The translations under genes were made by a program, and so were the position numbers. DNA of 64,000 nucleotides from Micromonosporaceae bacterium KJ-029 (GTDB lineage: Bacteria; Actinomycetota; Actinomycetes; Mycobacteriales; Micromonosporaceae), in contig BIFP01000020.1 of the NCBI GenBank assembly GCA_005402585.1, positions 190,198 to 254,197 on the forward strand. Reading direction: 5' to 3'. How positions within the stretch are numbered: the stretch's first letter is position 1; every line of letters begins with the position of its first letter. The notes under the pieces are model-generated. The model had not been told where the DNA came from. It saw only the letters and a list, made by a program, of their open reading frames with translations, and did no database searches. This document shows positions 9,733 through 19,300 of the stretch, piece by piece.

Positions 9733-10937
9733 ATGGTCACCTGGTAACCGCTGGCCCGTAGGGCACTGATCAGCGTGTCGGAGTGCTCGACGCCGCGGGT
9801 CTCGACCGACAGCGCCACCTCGACCTCGCCGAGGCGCAGGTGCGGGTTGGCCCGCTGGTGTTCCACGTCGACCACGTTGGCCCGCTGCTCGGCGATCTGG
9901 TGCAGCAGCGAGGCGAGCTGCCCCGGCCGGTCCGAGCACCGCACGGTGACCCGTAGGTATCGACCGGCCGCCGCCAGGCCGTGTTCGATCACCCGAAGCA
10001 TCAGCAGCGGGTCGATGTTGCCGCCGGAGAGCACCGCCACCACCGGGGTCTCCACCTCGACCGCGCCGGCCAGCAACGCCGCCACGCCGACCGCGCCGGC
10101 TGGCTCCACCACCTGCTTGCCGCGTTCGAGCAGCATGAGCAGCGCCCGCGAGATGTCCTCCTCGGCGACGGTGACGACCTCGTCGACGAGCTTGCGGACA
10201 TGCGTGAAGGTGATGTCGCCGGGCCGGCCGACCGCGATGCCGTCGGCGATGGTGGCGAAGGCTGGCAGGCGTACCGGCTCACCCGCCACCAGCGAGGGTG
10301 GGAAGGCCGCCGCGCCCGCCGCCTGCACCCCGATCACCCGGACGTCCGGGCGGAGCGCCTTGGCCGCCACCGCCATACCGGAGATCAACCCGCCTCCGCC
10401 GACGCCGGTGACGATCGTCTTCACCTCGGGGCACTGCTCCAGGATCTCCAGCGCCACCGTGCCCTGTCCGGCGATCACGTCCCGGTGGTCGAACGGGTGG
10501 ATCAGCACCGCGCCGGTCCGTTCGGCGAACGTCTGCGCCGCGACCAGGGACTCGTCCACCGTGGCGCCCATCAGCTCGACCTGCGCGCCGTACCCCTTGG
10601 TGGCCGCCACCTTCGGCAGCGGGGCGTTCACTGGCATGAAGACGGTGGCGTGGGTGCCGACCAGCCCGGCGGCGAGCGCCACCCCCTGGGCGTGGTTGCC
10701 GGCGCTCGCCGCGACCACGCCCCGGGCCCGTTCCTGCGCCGACAACCGCGAGATCCGCACGTACGCGCCGCGCACCTTGTACGACCCCGCCCGCTGGAGG
10801 TTCTCGCACTTGAGCCAGGTCGGCCCGCCCAGCGCCGCGCTGAGCGGGCGGGAGGGCTCCAGCGGGGTGGTGCGGGTGACACCGGCGAGCAGCTCCCGCG
10901 CGGCCCGCACGTCGTCCAGGCTGACCAGTTCCGTCAT
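9717..10937 (-). CDS. ilvA: Threonine ammonia-lyase with C-terminal ACT domain
   Basis: This PLP enzyme converts threonine to 2-oxobutanoate and ammonia, the first committed step to isoleucine. Lys54 in GSYKVRG is the Schiff-base lysine, SAGNHAQG (78-85) binds cofactor phosphate, and GVGGGGLISG forms the second phosphate loop. At 406 residues, a single ACT-like domain (about 325-406) suggests allosteric control. The ATG start overlaps the stop of the upstream DUF4328 gene by four bases (ATGA), so the two are probably translationally coupled. The 3' end is embedded in a strong terminator stem. Confidence 0.94.
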   Translation of the reverse strand: MTELVSLDDVRAARELLAGVTRTTPLEPSRPLSAALGGPTWLKCENLQRAGSYKVRGAYVRISRLSAQERARGVVAASAGNHAQGVALAAGLVGTHATVFMPVNAPLPKVAATKGYGAQVELMGATVDESLVAAQTFAERTGAVLIHPFDHRDVIAGQGTVALEILEQCPEVKTIVTGVGGGGLISGMAVAAKALRPDVRVIGVQAAGAAAFPPSLVAGEPVRLPAFATIADGIAVGRPGDITFTHVRKLVDEVVTVAEEDISRALLMLLERGKQVVEPAGAVGVAALLAGAVEVETPVVAVLSGGNIDPLLMLRVIEHGLAAAGRYLRVTVRCSDRPGQLASLLHQIAEQRANVVDVEHQRANPHLRLGEVEVALSVETRGVEHSDTLISALRASGYQVTIAPGA

Positions 10938-11902
10938 GCCCCGATCGTGCCACCCGCCCCGCCGGCCGTCGGCGGCGCCTGGATCGGCACGGACGACGGT
11001 GGCCCGACCTGAGCCTCCGTCGATCGCGTGGCCGGAACGGCGGACGCCGGAACAGCTGGACGGACCGGGGCCGGGGCCGGGGCCGGGGCCGGGGCCGGGG
11101 CCGGGGCCGGGATGGTCATGCCGGGCAGGATCGGCCCGGCGGGCAGCGCCCGAGCGATGCGGGCAGTCTGCGCGGCCGAGATCCGGTGGATCAGCACGAT
11201 CAGCGACGCCCCGGCCGCCATGCCGGCCAGGGCGGGCACGAGGTACGCCACGGCGGTCGAGGCGTAATGCTCGGCGTACGCCTGGAAGTCGGCGGCCGTC
11301 TCCGGATACGGGAGGGCGTTGGACCGCAGGGTGGCGCGCACCGTGACGAACTGGTCCGCGAGCAGGAACGTCAGCCAGCTACCCCACCAGAGTTTGACCA
11401 GCCATGGGGTGCGCAGTCGCCAGAGGCTCTCCCGGGTGACGTTGGCGACCACCCGGTAGGGCACGGCGAGGTAGGCGATCGGCACCAGCCATCCGGCGAT
11501 CGCCCAGGCGGCGGCGAGGGTGCTCCCGGCGCCCGGAAAGGCGTCGAGGTTGGTTCGGGCCCGCCAGAGCCAGATGATCACGAGCACGGCGGCGCTCAGC
11601 AACGCCAGGAGGTACCCCGTCGAGGCGACGAGGTCGAGCAGGTCCGCGATCAGCAGGAAGTTCTCACCGTCGGTCGACGAATCAGCCCGATCGGCGCGGA
11701 GCGCGTTGACCGGCTGAACCGTCACCGTCAGCAGATAGGTCAGGACCACGACGCCCACCGCGACTGTGGCGGCCCGGCCGATGCCCGCGACCGGCCGGAC
11801 CCGGGCACCGGGATGCAGCACCGGGGAACCGACGGGGGTACGGCAGGTCGAGCACTCGTAGGTGCGTACGTCGGTGTCTGCGTCGCAGGTGTGGCAGCGC
11901 AT
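10934..11902 (-). CDS. DUF4328 zinc-ribbon membrane protein with Pro-Ala repeat tail
   Basis: A 322-residue protein starts at ATG 11902 after a GGGAGG site. It has an N-terminal Cys-x2-Cys pair repeated once (Cys3, Cys6, Cys17, Cys20), like a small zinc ribbon, then several membrane helices of the DUF4328 type with WRARTNLDAFP and VVANVTRESLW segments. The C-terminal cytoplasmic tail contains an uninterrupted Pro-Ala run encoded by a GGGGCC microsatellite (11067-11108). Function unknown. Its stop overlaps the ilvA start, an unusual partnership with no obvious metabolic reason. Confidence 0.82.
   Translation of the reverse strand: MRCHTCDADTDVRTYECSTCRTPVGSPVLHPGARVRPVAGIGRAATVAVGVVVLTYLLTVTVQPVNALRADRADSSTDGENFLLIADLLDLVASTGYLLALLSAAVLVIIWLWRARTNLDAFPGAGSTLAAAWAIAGWLVPIAYLAVPYRVVANVTRESLWRLRTPWLVKLWWGSWLTFLLADQFVTVRATLRSNALPYPETAADFQAYAEHYASTAVAYLVPALAGMAAGASLIVLIHRISAAQTARIARALPAGPILPGMTIPAPAPAPAPAPAPAPVRPAVPASAVPATRSTEAQVGPPSSVPIQAPPTAGGAGGTIGA
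11067..11108. repeat. (GGGGCC)7 hexanucleotide microsatellite in the DUF4328 gene
   Basis: Seven uninterrupted copies of GGGGCC on the plus strand encode a Pro-Ala run on the minus strand. Length change by slippage would stay in frame because the unit is six bases. Four-guanine runs spaced by CC can form G-quadruplexes on the plus (template) strand. Confidence 0.9.
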
Positions 11903-11943
11903 GATCAGGTCCTCCCGGTGCGTGGCACGGGGAGCGTAGATGA

Positions 11944-13347
11944 TCAGGCGCTGGCCGGCGATCCTGTACCGACGCGCGGGTAACCCGGGGCGTGCCGAGG
12001 CCAGGGGGCCTCCATCTCGAACTGGCCGGCGACGCCGAGCAGCAGCAGTTCCGAGCCGGGCGGGCCGACCAGCTGCACGGCCAGCGGCAGCCCGTCCGGG
12101 CGGCGGCCCACCGGCACCACCAGCGCGGGCAGGCCGGCGATGTTCCACGGTGCCGCGTACGGGGCGTACCGGATGTTGGCCAGCATGTTCGCCGACCAGG
12201 ATCGGGTCGACCAGCCGGTGGCCGGCGGCGGAGCGGTCGCCAGTGCCGGGGTGAGCAGGAGATCCACCGAGTGGTCGGCGAAGAACCCGATCGACCGCTC
12301 GCGCCAGGCGAGCCGGTCGGCCTCCCGGACGTACCCGCGCCGCCACGCCCACTCGCCGAGCGCGACGTGCCGGCGGCTGCGGCGTTGCAGGCGGCGCCGG
12401 TCCACCCCGACGGCGCGCACATCCGCGGCGGCGGCGGCGAACCAGGTGGCCATGCCCTGCAACCCGAGGGCGGTCGGGTAGACGGGATCGGCCGGCACGG
12501 TGTCGTGCCCGGCGGCGGCGAGCAGCCGGCCGGCGGCGGCGACCGCGTCCCGGTTCGGCGCGTCGGGCGAGACGCCGCGCACCGGGGACCGCAGCGACAC
12601 GCCGACCCGCAGCCGCTGCGGCGGGACGAGCTTCTCCTGGGCGCGGCCGGCCAGCACCTGGAAACCGACGGCCGCGTCGGCGACCGTGGTGGCGAGCACG
12701 CCGTGCTCGGTCAGCCCGAACCAGTCCTCCGCGCCGAGCTGGCAGGGCACCACACCGCGCCCCGGCTTCAGGCCGACCAGGCCGCAGCAGGCCGCCGGGA
12801 TCCGGATCGAACCGAGCCCGTCGTTGCCGTGGGCGATCGGCACCAGCCCGGCGGCCACCGCCGCCGCCGCGCCACCCGACGAGCCACCCGGGGTACGCCC
12901 CAGATCCCAGGGGTTGCGGGTGACCGCGGTGTCGTCGTCGGTCACCCCCCAGAGGCCCAGCTCGGGCATCCGGGTGACCCCGAGGATCACCGCGCCGGCG
13001 CCGCGCAGCCGGCGGACCACCTCGTGGTCGGCCTCCGCCACGGTGGTACGCACCGCGGCGGAGCCGTTCCACGTGGGCATGCCGGCCACCGGAGTGTTCT
13101 CCTTGACCGCGACCGGCACCCCGGCCAGCGGGAGGTTGGCCAGGTCCTCCTGCTCGTCGACCTTCTCCGCCTCGGTGACCGCCTGCCCGCCACGTACCGC
13201 GCGGAACGCGGCGAGGTCGATGTCGGCCTGGGCGACGTGGTCGAGGTGGTCGGCCAGCACCTGGGTGGCGGAGACGTCACCACGGCGTACGCCCCGGGCA
13301 ATCTGTTTGGCGGTCGCCCCGACCCAGGTCGGCATGATGTCCTGCAC
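11944..13347 (-). CDS. Amidase-signature family hydrolase
   Basis: A 467-residue enzyme with the full Ser-cisSer-Lys triad: Lys82 in VAVKENT, Ser156 in TPGGSSGG, and Ser180 in GLGSIRIPAA. The family hydrolyses amide bonds in varied small molecules; the substrate cannot be told from sequence. The GTG at 13347 was chosen because GGGGAGG lies six bases upstream, giving MQDIMPTW. It follows metB by 22 bp on the same strand and is likely co-transcribed. It is not flanked by gatC or gatB, so a role as Glu-tRNA amidotransferase subunit is unlikely. Confidence 0.9.
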   Translation of the reverse strand: MQDIMPTWVGATAKQIARGVRRGDVSATQVLADHLDHVAQADIDLAAFRAVRGGQAVTEAEKVDEQEDLANLPLAGVPVAVKENTPVAGMPTWNGSAAVRTTVAEADHEVVRRLRGAGAVILGVTRMPELGLWGVTDDDTAVTRNPWDLGRTPGGSSGGAAAAVAAGLVPIAHGNDGLGSIRIPAACCGLVGLKPGRGVVPCQLGAEDWFGLTEHGVLATTVADAAVGFQVLAGRAQEKLVPPQRLRVGVSLRSPVRGVSPDAPNRDAVAAAGRLLAAAGHDTVPADPVYPTALGLQGMATWFAAAAADVRAVGVDRRRLQRRSRRHVALGEWAWRRGYVREADRLAWRERSIGFFADHSVDLLLTPALATAPPPATGWSTRSWSANMLANIRYAPYAAPWNIAGLPALVVPVGRRPDGLPLAVQLVGPPGSELLLLGVAGQFEMEAPWPRHAPGYPRVGTGSPASA

Positions 13348-13369
13348 GGCCACCCTCCCCAGCCAGCGG

Positions 13370-14512
13370 TCAGCCCAGCGCCTGCTCCAGATCGGCGAGC
13401 AGGTCTTCGACCGTCTCGATGCCGACAGACAGTCGCACGAGATCGCCGGGAACTTCAAGCGGCGAGCCGGCGGCACTCGCGTGTGTCATCCGACCCGGGT
13501 GCTCGATCAGGGATTCCACCCCACCGAGCGACTCGGCGAGCACGAAAAGCTTGGCCCGGTTGCAGATCTCGACGGCGTGCTCCTCGCCGCCGGCGGCCCG
13601 GAACGAGATCATCCCGCCGAACCGGCGCATCTGCTTGGCCGCCACCTCGTGACCGGGGTGCGAGGGCAGCCCCGGGTAGAGGACCTGACCGACCTTGGCG
13701 TGCCCGTCCAGGTACCCGGCGATCCGCTCGGCGTTGTCGCAGTGCCGGTCCATGCGTACGCCGAGGGTCTTGATACCGCGCAGGGTGAGCCAGGCGTCGA
13801 ACGGGCCGTTGACCGCGCCCATCGCGTTCTGGTGATAGCGCAACTGCTCGCCGAGGGCGGCGTCGGCCGCCACCAGCGCTCCGCCGACCACGTCGGAGTG
13901 CCCGCCGACGTACTTGGTGGTGGAGTGCACCACCACGTCCGCGCCGAGGGCGATCGGCTGCTGCAGGTACGGCGAGGCGAAGGTGTTGTCGACCACCAGC
14001 AGCGCTCCGGCGTCGTGCGCGACGGCGGCGAGGGTGGCGATGTCGGCGATGCCGAGCAGCGGGTTCGTCGGCGTCTCCACCCACACCACCTTGGTGGTGC
14101 CCGGGCGGATCGCGGCCCGCACGGCGTCCGGGTCGGAGACCTTCGCCGGGGTGTACGTCAGGCCCCACCGCTCGGCCACCTTGGCGAAGAGCCGGTACGT
14201 GCCGCCGTACGCGTCGTCGGGGATGACGACGTGGTCACCCGGGACGCAGACGGTACGCAGCAGGGTGTCCTCGGCGGCCAGGCCGCTGGCGAAGGCCAGC
14301 CCGACCGGCCCGCCCTCCAGCGCGGCCAGGCACTCCTGGAGCGCGTCCCGGGTCGGGTTGCCGGAGCGGCTGTACTCGTAGCCGAGCCGGGGCGCGCCGA
14401 CGGCGTCCTGGGCGTACGTGCTGGTCTGATAAATCGGTGGGATCACCGCGCCGGTGCGGGCCTCGGGGTCCTGGCCGGCGTGGATGGCGAGCGTCTCGAA
14501 GCCGTGGTTCAT
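13370..14512 (-). CDS. metB: Cystathionine gamma-synthase/lyase-type PLP enzyme
   Basis: This 380-residue Cys/Met-metabolism PLP enzyme forms or cleaves cystathionine in transsulfuration. Lys200 in VVVHSTTKYVGGH is the PLP lysine, and SGLAAEDT, VVDNTFASPYLQQP and the C-terminal LVRLSVGIE are family hallmarks. Gamma-synthase and gamma-lyase are hard to separate by sequence; I keep metB because the mycobacterial neighbour of greA is so named. With cbs (about 19 kb away) it would allow methionine-cysteine interconversion. The start codon has no ribosome site, but a TAACGT box lies seven bases upstream, suggesting a leaderless mRNA. Confidence 0.93.
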   Translation of the reverse strand: MNHGFETLAIHAGQDPEARTGAVIPPIYQTSTYAQDAVGAPRLGYEYSRSGNPTRDALQECLAALEGGPVGLAFASGLAAEDTLLRTVCVPGDHVVIPDDAYGGTYRLFAKVAERWGLTYTPAKVSDPDAVRAAIRPGTTKVVWVETPTNPLLGIADIATLAAVAHDAGALLVVDNTFASPYLQQPIALGADVVVHSTTKYVGGHSDVVGGALVAADAALGEQLRYHQNAMGAVNGPFDAWLTLRGIKTLGVRMDRHCDNAERIAGYLDGHAKVGQVLYPGLPSHPGHEVAAKQMRRFGGMISFRAAGGEEHAVEICNRAKLFVLAESLGGVESLIEHPGRMTHASAAGSPLEVPGDLVRLSVGIETVEDLLADLEQALG

Positions 14513-14519
14513 TCCGCAG

Positions 14520-14525
14520 ACGTTA
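14520..14525 (-). promoter_or_regulatory. -10 box for leaderless metB mRNA
   Basis: TAACGT on the minus strand lies seven bases before the metB ATG at 14512, with no ribosome binding site between. Confidence 0.55.
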
Positions 14526-14651
14526 GTCCTCCCCGCCGTCCCAGCGCGTGGAACCCGGCCCGGTTCGCCCCCGGCGTCCGGTCGGCCCGTCAGGCGATAC
14601 CGCCTGGTTGCCCTCCGGGAGCGGCGCCACCGCCCTATTGCCGGTCTCTCT

Positions 14652-14657
14652 TAGCCT
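14652..14657 (+). promoter_or_regulatory. -10 box for leaderless HIT-protein mRNA
   Basis: TAGCCT lies six bases before the ATG at 14664. No ribosome binding site is visible. Confidence 0.55.
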
Positions 14658-14663
14658 GGGCCG

Positions 14664-15080
14664 ATGGCGGGGTGCGTGTTCTGCGGGATCGTGGCGGGTG
14701 AGGTGCCGGCGTTCCGGGTCGTCGACGCACCGGACGGGGTGGCGTTCCTGGACACCCGGCCGGTGTTCAAGGGGCACCTGCTCGTCGTGCCCCGCCCGCA
14801 CCTGGTCACCCTCGCCGACCTGCCACCGGACTCCGTCGCCGGGTACTTCGGCCTGGTCCGGCGGCTCGCCATCGCGGTCGAGGCCGGTCTGGGTGCGGGC
14901 GGCACGTTCGTGGCGATTAACACCAAGGTGTCCCAGTCGGTGCCGCACCTGCACACCCACGTGGTGCCCCGGACAAAGGGCGACGGGCTGCGCGGCTTCT
15001 TCTGGCCGCGTACCCGCTACGCCGACGACGCCGAGGCCACCTCCTACGCGGACCGGATCCGCACCGCCCTCGTGGCATGA
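14664..15080 (+). CDS. HIT family nucleotide hydrolase/transferase
   Basis: A 138-residue histidine-triad protein. His95, His97 and His99 in VPHLHTHVVPR form the catalytic triad motif, and a Cys4-x2-Cys7 pair near the N-terminus (CVFCGIV) is the zinc site common in bacterial HIT proteins. These enzymes hydrolyse nucleoside phosphoramidates or dinucleoside polyphosphates; the exact substrate is not evident. It is divergent from metB and lies upstream of msrA on the same strand, 84 bp apart. The start is leaderless in type. Confidence 0.92.
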   Translation: MAGCVFCGIVAGEVPAFRVVDAPDGVAFLDTRPVFKGHLLVVPRPHLVTLADLPPDSVAGYFGLVRRLAIAVEAGLGAGGTFVAINTKVSQSVPHLHTHVVPRTKGDGLRGFFWPRTRYADDAEATSYADRIRTALVA

Positions 15081-15164
15081 GGGGGCCTGAGTGGACCCGG
15101 GGCGGGTAAGGAAGTGGGGTCCGCCGGTGTTGCACGCGGGGAAGGGTACGAAAGGAGTCCCACT

Positions 15165-15827
<663 letters not shown>

Positions 15828-15839
15828 GCAGAAGCGGCA

Positions 15840-16301
15840 TCATCGGGGTCGACCGCGAGCAGCGGTCGGCCCCGAATCGGTCGGGGTCAGGAGCCGCCGG
15901 GCTGAGTCGGCGACGAACGTCGACCCCAGGATGGCCAGCAGGACCGTGGCGACGGTCCCGTACCAGCGATCCGGAAAGACCGTTCCGGCGAAAACCGCGG
16001 CGAACAACACCAGCGCCAGCAGCAGCCAGTAGACAACGGCCAGCGCGTTGCGCCACCTCCCCTCTGGCCTCTGCTGGTCCGATCCCAACAGGTAGCGGAC
16101 CAGGTAGACCAGCACAGCCAGCCACGAGTACGGCGACTCCGCGCAGCGACGAACGGCTCCGGACCAGTCGGTGGACACCCAACGGCTGCTGAGGACCAAC
16201 ACCGCGAACAGCAGAAGCAGACCGGTGAACAGCGACAGCGCGCCGCGCCAGCCCCGGTGGCGGAACCACCGGGGCTGGCGCGGTCTTTCACTCGTCGTCA
16301 C
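15840..16301 (-). CDS. Four-helix membrane protein, candidate immunity protein for the RHS protein
   Basis: A 153-residue protein with four predicted membrane helices (about 20-40, 58-73, 86-110 and 112-133) and short basic ends. I do not recognise a family. Its GTG start directly follows the stop codon of the RHS gene with no bases between (TGA then GTG), so translation is probably coupled. Polymorphic toxins are normally followed by a small immunity gene, and toxins acting on membranes usually have multi-helix membrane immunity proteins. This assignment is inference from position and topology only. Confidence 0.6.
   Translation of the reverse strand: MTTSERPRQPRWFRHRGWRGALSLFTGLLLLFAVLVLSSRWVSTDWSGAVRRCAESPYSWLAVLVYLVRYLLGSDQQRPEGRWRNALAVVYWLLLALVLFAAVFAGTVFPDRWYGTVATVLLAILGSTFVADSARRLLTPTDSGPTAARGRPR
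15844..15874. terminator. Bidirectional terminator between msrA and the putative immunity gene
   Basis: A 13-bp stem with one mismatch (15844-15856 with 15862-15874) and a 5-nt loop. It overlaps the last codons of the minus-strand gene and follows the msrA stop at 15827. Confidence 0.7.
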
Positions 16302-19300
16302 TCAGCGCCGCCAGCGCTGCCACAATCTACGAGCGACCTTGTACCCGCCGCGGGCGATGCCGAACCCGGCGCCGTACGCGGTGCCGTACCCACCCCAACT
16401 CGAGGCCTGCCCAGCACATCCGCCCCATTTCCGCGTGCGGTAGACGCAGTGGCCGTAGCCGGCAACGGCGCCAGCGGCTCCACCACGGCCGGCCCACTTG
16501 GCCGTGTAGTCCCAACTCTTCCTACCCCAGGACTTGACTGCGGGCCAACGGGACTTGGCGGCTCGCCAGCCAGCCTTCGCACCCCGCCACGCCTGCTTGG
16601 CGACGTACTTTCCGGCGCGTGCGCACCATCCCTTGGACACCCGGCAGGCAGTCCAGACGGCACGCCCCAGGAGAACGAGACCAGCGATGATCGGGACGGC
16701 CTTGCCGTCGAGATCCTCCTGGTTCACCGGGTCCGCGCAGGTGTACTCGTAGGGGTTGCAGCTTCCGCCGGGAACGGGGTCGACCTGGAGGAAGCGGCCG
16801 GTTGCCGTGTTGTAGAGGCGTACGCCCATCAGGACGATGCCGGACGGGGTGTCGGCCGCCCGCTGTTTGGCGCCGAGCCAGCCGTAGCGCTGGGTGCCGA
16901 CGTCGGCGGCGTTGCGTGGGGTGCCGTACTCGGTGGCCTCGCTGGTGCGGGAAAGGCCCTCGTCGTCGGCGTGGACCTCGGCGACCAGGTCGCCGTGCAG
17001 GTTGGTGATCTGCCAGTCGACCTGCCCGCTCTCGCTGTCGAAGATGCCCGCCATCTCGGCGATGCCGGAGAGCGGCCGGGTGAACAGGTCGTCCGTCTCC
17101 TGCGTCCACGACGGGCTGTCGTCGTCGCCGTCGTAGTGGTGCACCGACTGGACCGCCGTGCCGCTGGTGTTGTCGGTCCAGGAGCGGACCCGTTCACCGG
17201 TCACGTCGAGCGTGTAGTCGGTGGTCCGACCGCCTTGGGTGATGGCGTCGACCAGGTTGGTCGAGTGGTACGTGATCGTCACGTTCCCAGCAGCCGAGTT
17301 CGCGGTGTCGGCCGCCGGCACCGTGGTCGTGCGGCCGAGGGTGTCGTAGACGTAGCCGGCGGTGTTCACCCGGTCGGCGGTGTCGTACGCCCAGGTCCGC
17401 GACCATGCCGAGGTCGTGGTCTGGCAGGTGCCGTCGGCGCCCGGACCGTACTCGGTGACCGAGGTGCGGTTGGCGGACGTGCTGAACCCGTACGACCGGG
17501 TGGTGCACTGCCCCCCGACGGTGTCCCGGACCGTGGTGAGCCGCCCTGCCTGGTCGTAGCCGTAGCTCTGCTCGGACAGCGTCGACGCGCGTTCCCGCCA
17601 CTGCCCGTGCACCGACTCGATCACGCTCTCCGTGTAGAGGGTGCAGTCCTCCACCAGGCAGCCCGGCTTGGTGTAGGTCAGGCCGACCTGGGTGCCGGTC
17701 TCGTTGGTCTCCTTGGTGACCTGCACCCCGTTGGGCCAGGTCTCCGTGGTCAGGTTCCCGTCGACGTCGTAACTGCCGCTGAAGGCGCCTCCCTCTGAGT
17801 CGGTGACGGAGGTGAGCAACCCCCGTCGCTCGGCGCCGCCGTCGTAGCTGTACGTCCGGGTGGCCTTGCCGTCGTTGCTGGTCGCCACGCGGCCAAGCAG
17901 GTCGTACGTGGTGGTCGAGGTGACCCCGTCGGCGTCGGTGTAGGAGGTCTGCCGGCCGAGCGTGTCATGGCCGGTGACGACCTGCGTGGTCGCCAACCCA
18001 CCGACGACGGACTGGACGCGGACCAGTCGACCGGTGGCCTGCTCGTGGACGTTGCGGGTGATCGGTACCGCGGTGCCGAGCCCGGAGGCCACCGCCACGC
18101 TGGTCTCATGGACCCGGCCTGCGCCGTCGTAGGTCGTGGTGGTGGTCCGCAGCGTCCCGGCGCTGGTCTTCTCGGTGACCAGCCGGGTCTGCTGGTACAT
18201 GTCGTAGGTGGTCACGATGACCGGCAGCTCCGGACCGCTGGCCGCCTGCCCGCCCGGTTGCACCTGGCAGGGCAGGTTGGCCCATTCCGGCCGTAGGTCG
18301 CACTCGGCGTACCCGGAGCCGGCCGTAGCCCGGTAGTAGACCGTCCGGCGGGTGGCCGGCGTGGTGGTGCTCGTACCGCCCGCGGCCGTGGTCGTCGAGG
18401 TGACCAGGCCGGTGATCGGGTCGTAGGCGGTCCGGGTGGTCTGGGTCAGACCGCCCGGGTCCACGGTTACCACAGTCGGCTGCCGCAGACCCCAGTCATA
18501 CGCGGTGGTGGTGGTCCGGATATCGGTGTCGATTTCCACGCCATTTGCGTCCCGCGTCCGGACGCCGACGTCCTCCTTTGTGATCAGGTTGTACGGCGCA
18601 CCGGTGGTGGGCGCACCTTGGTCGTAGGTGTTCATGGTGTGCTTACGCCCGCGCACGGCCACACCGGTGGGCAGCATCACGTCGTGCTCCGGCTCCATCG
18701 TGCTGGTGAGCCGCTGCCCGTCGGCGGAGTAGGTGTTGAGCGTGGAATGCAGGCGGGCGAGCATGCTCTCCGCCGCCGCGTCGTCGGTCGGGCTGGCGTT
18801 CAGGGCGCGCGCCCGGTTGCCCGCGGTGAGCGTACGGACGGTGTTGCCCCACTGGTCGTACCAGGTGGCGTTGAGGTGCCCGCCCGGCGTGGCCGCGTTC
18901 ACCTCACGGGCGTTCGCGTCCAGGTAGGTGACCGTGGCCCGCTCGTACGACGACGGCAGGGTGCCGGCGGCCGGGTCGCCGGTCGGCACCTGGCTGGCCG
19001 GGAACACCGCGGTGGCGTCCGTCGGCGCCTCCGGCTGCGCCCACCGGCTGGTCTGCGCCGGCGACAGGTCGTACGGCGCACCGGCCCCGGAGACCGGCAC
19101 CTTGTAGACCACGGTCTGCGTCGCGGTCCCGGCGCTCAGCGCCGAGCGGGTCACCTTGTACAGCCGACCAGCCCCCGGGTCACCCGGGACGGTGGTGTAG
19201 CTCAGCTGCCACGGCTCCTCCGCCACCGGCTTCACCGAGCTGAGGACGCCGCCCGTGGTGTAGTCGTACGTGTCCCGCAGCTGCCGCGTGGTGCCGCCGT

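Noticed and set aside
14513..14663. Possible SAM riboswitch or cysteine-rich leader peptide before metB
   Set aside because: A -10 box lies seven bases before the start codon, leaving no room for a leader; no Cys-rich reading frame was found.
12500..14701. A 733-codon plus-strand frame across the amidase and metB genes
   Set aside because: It crosses two real genes and their gap and has no domain.
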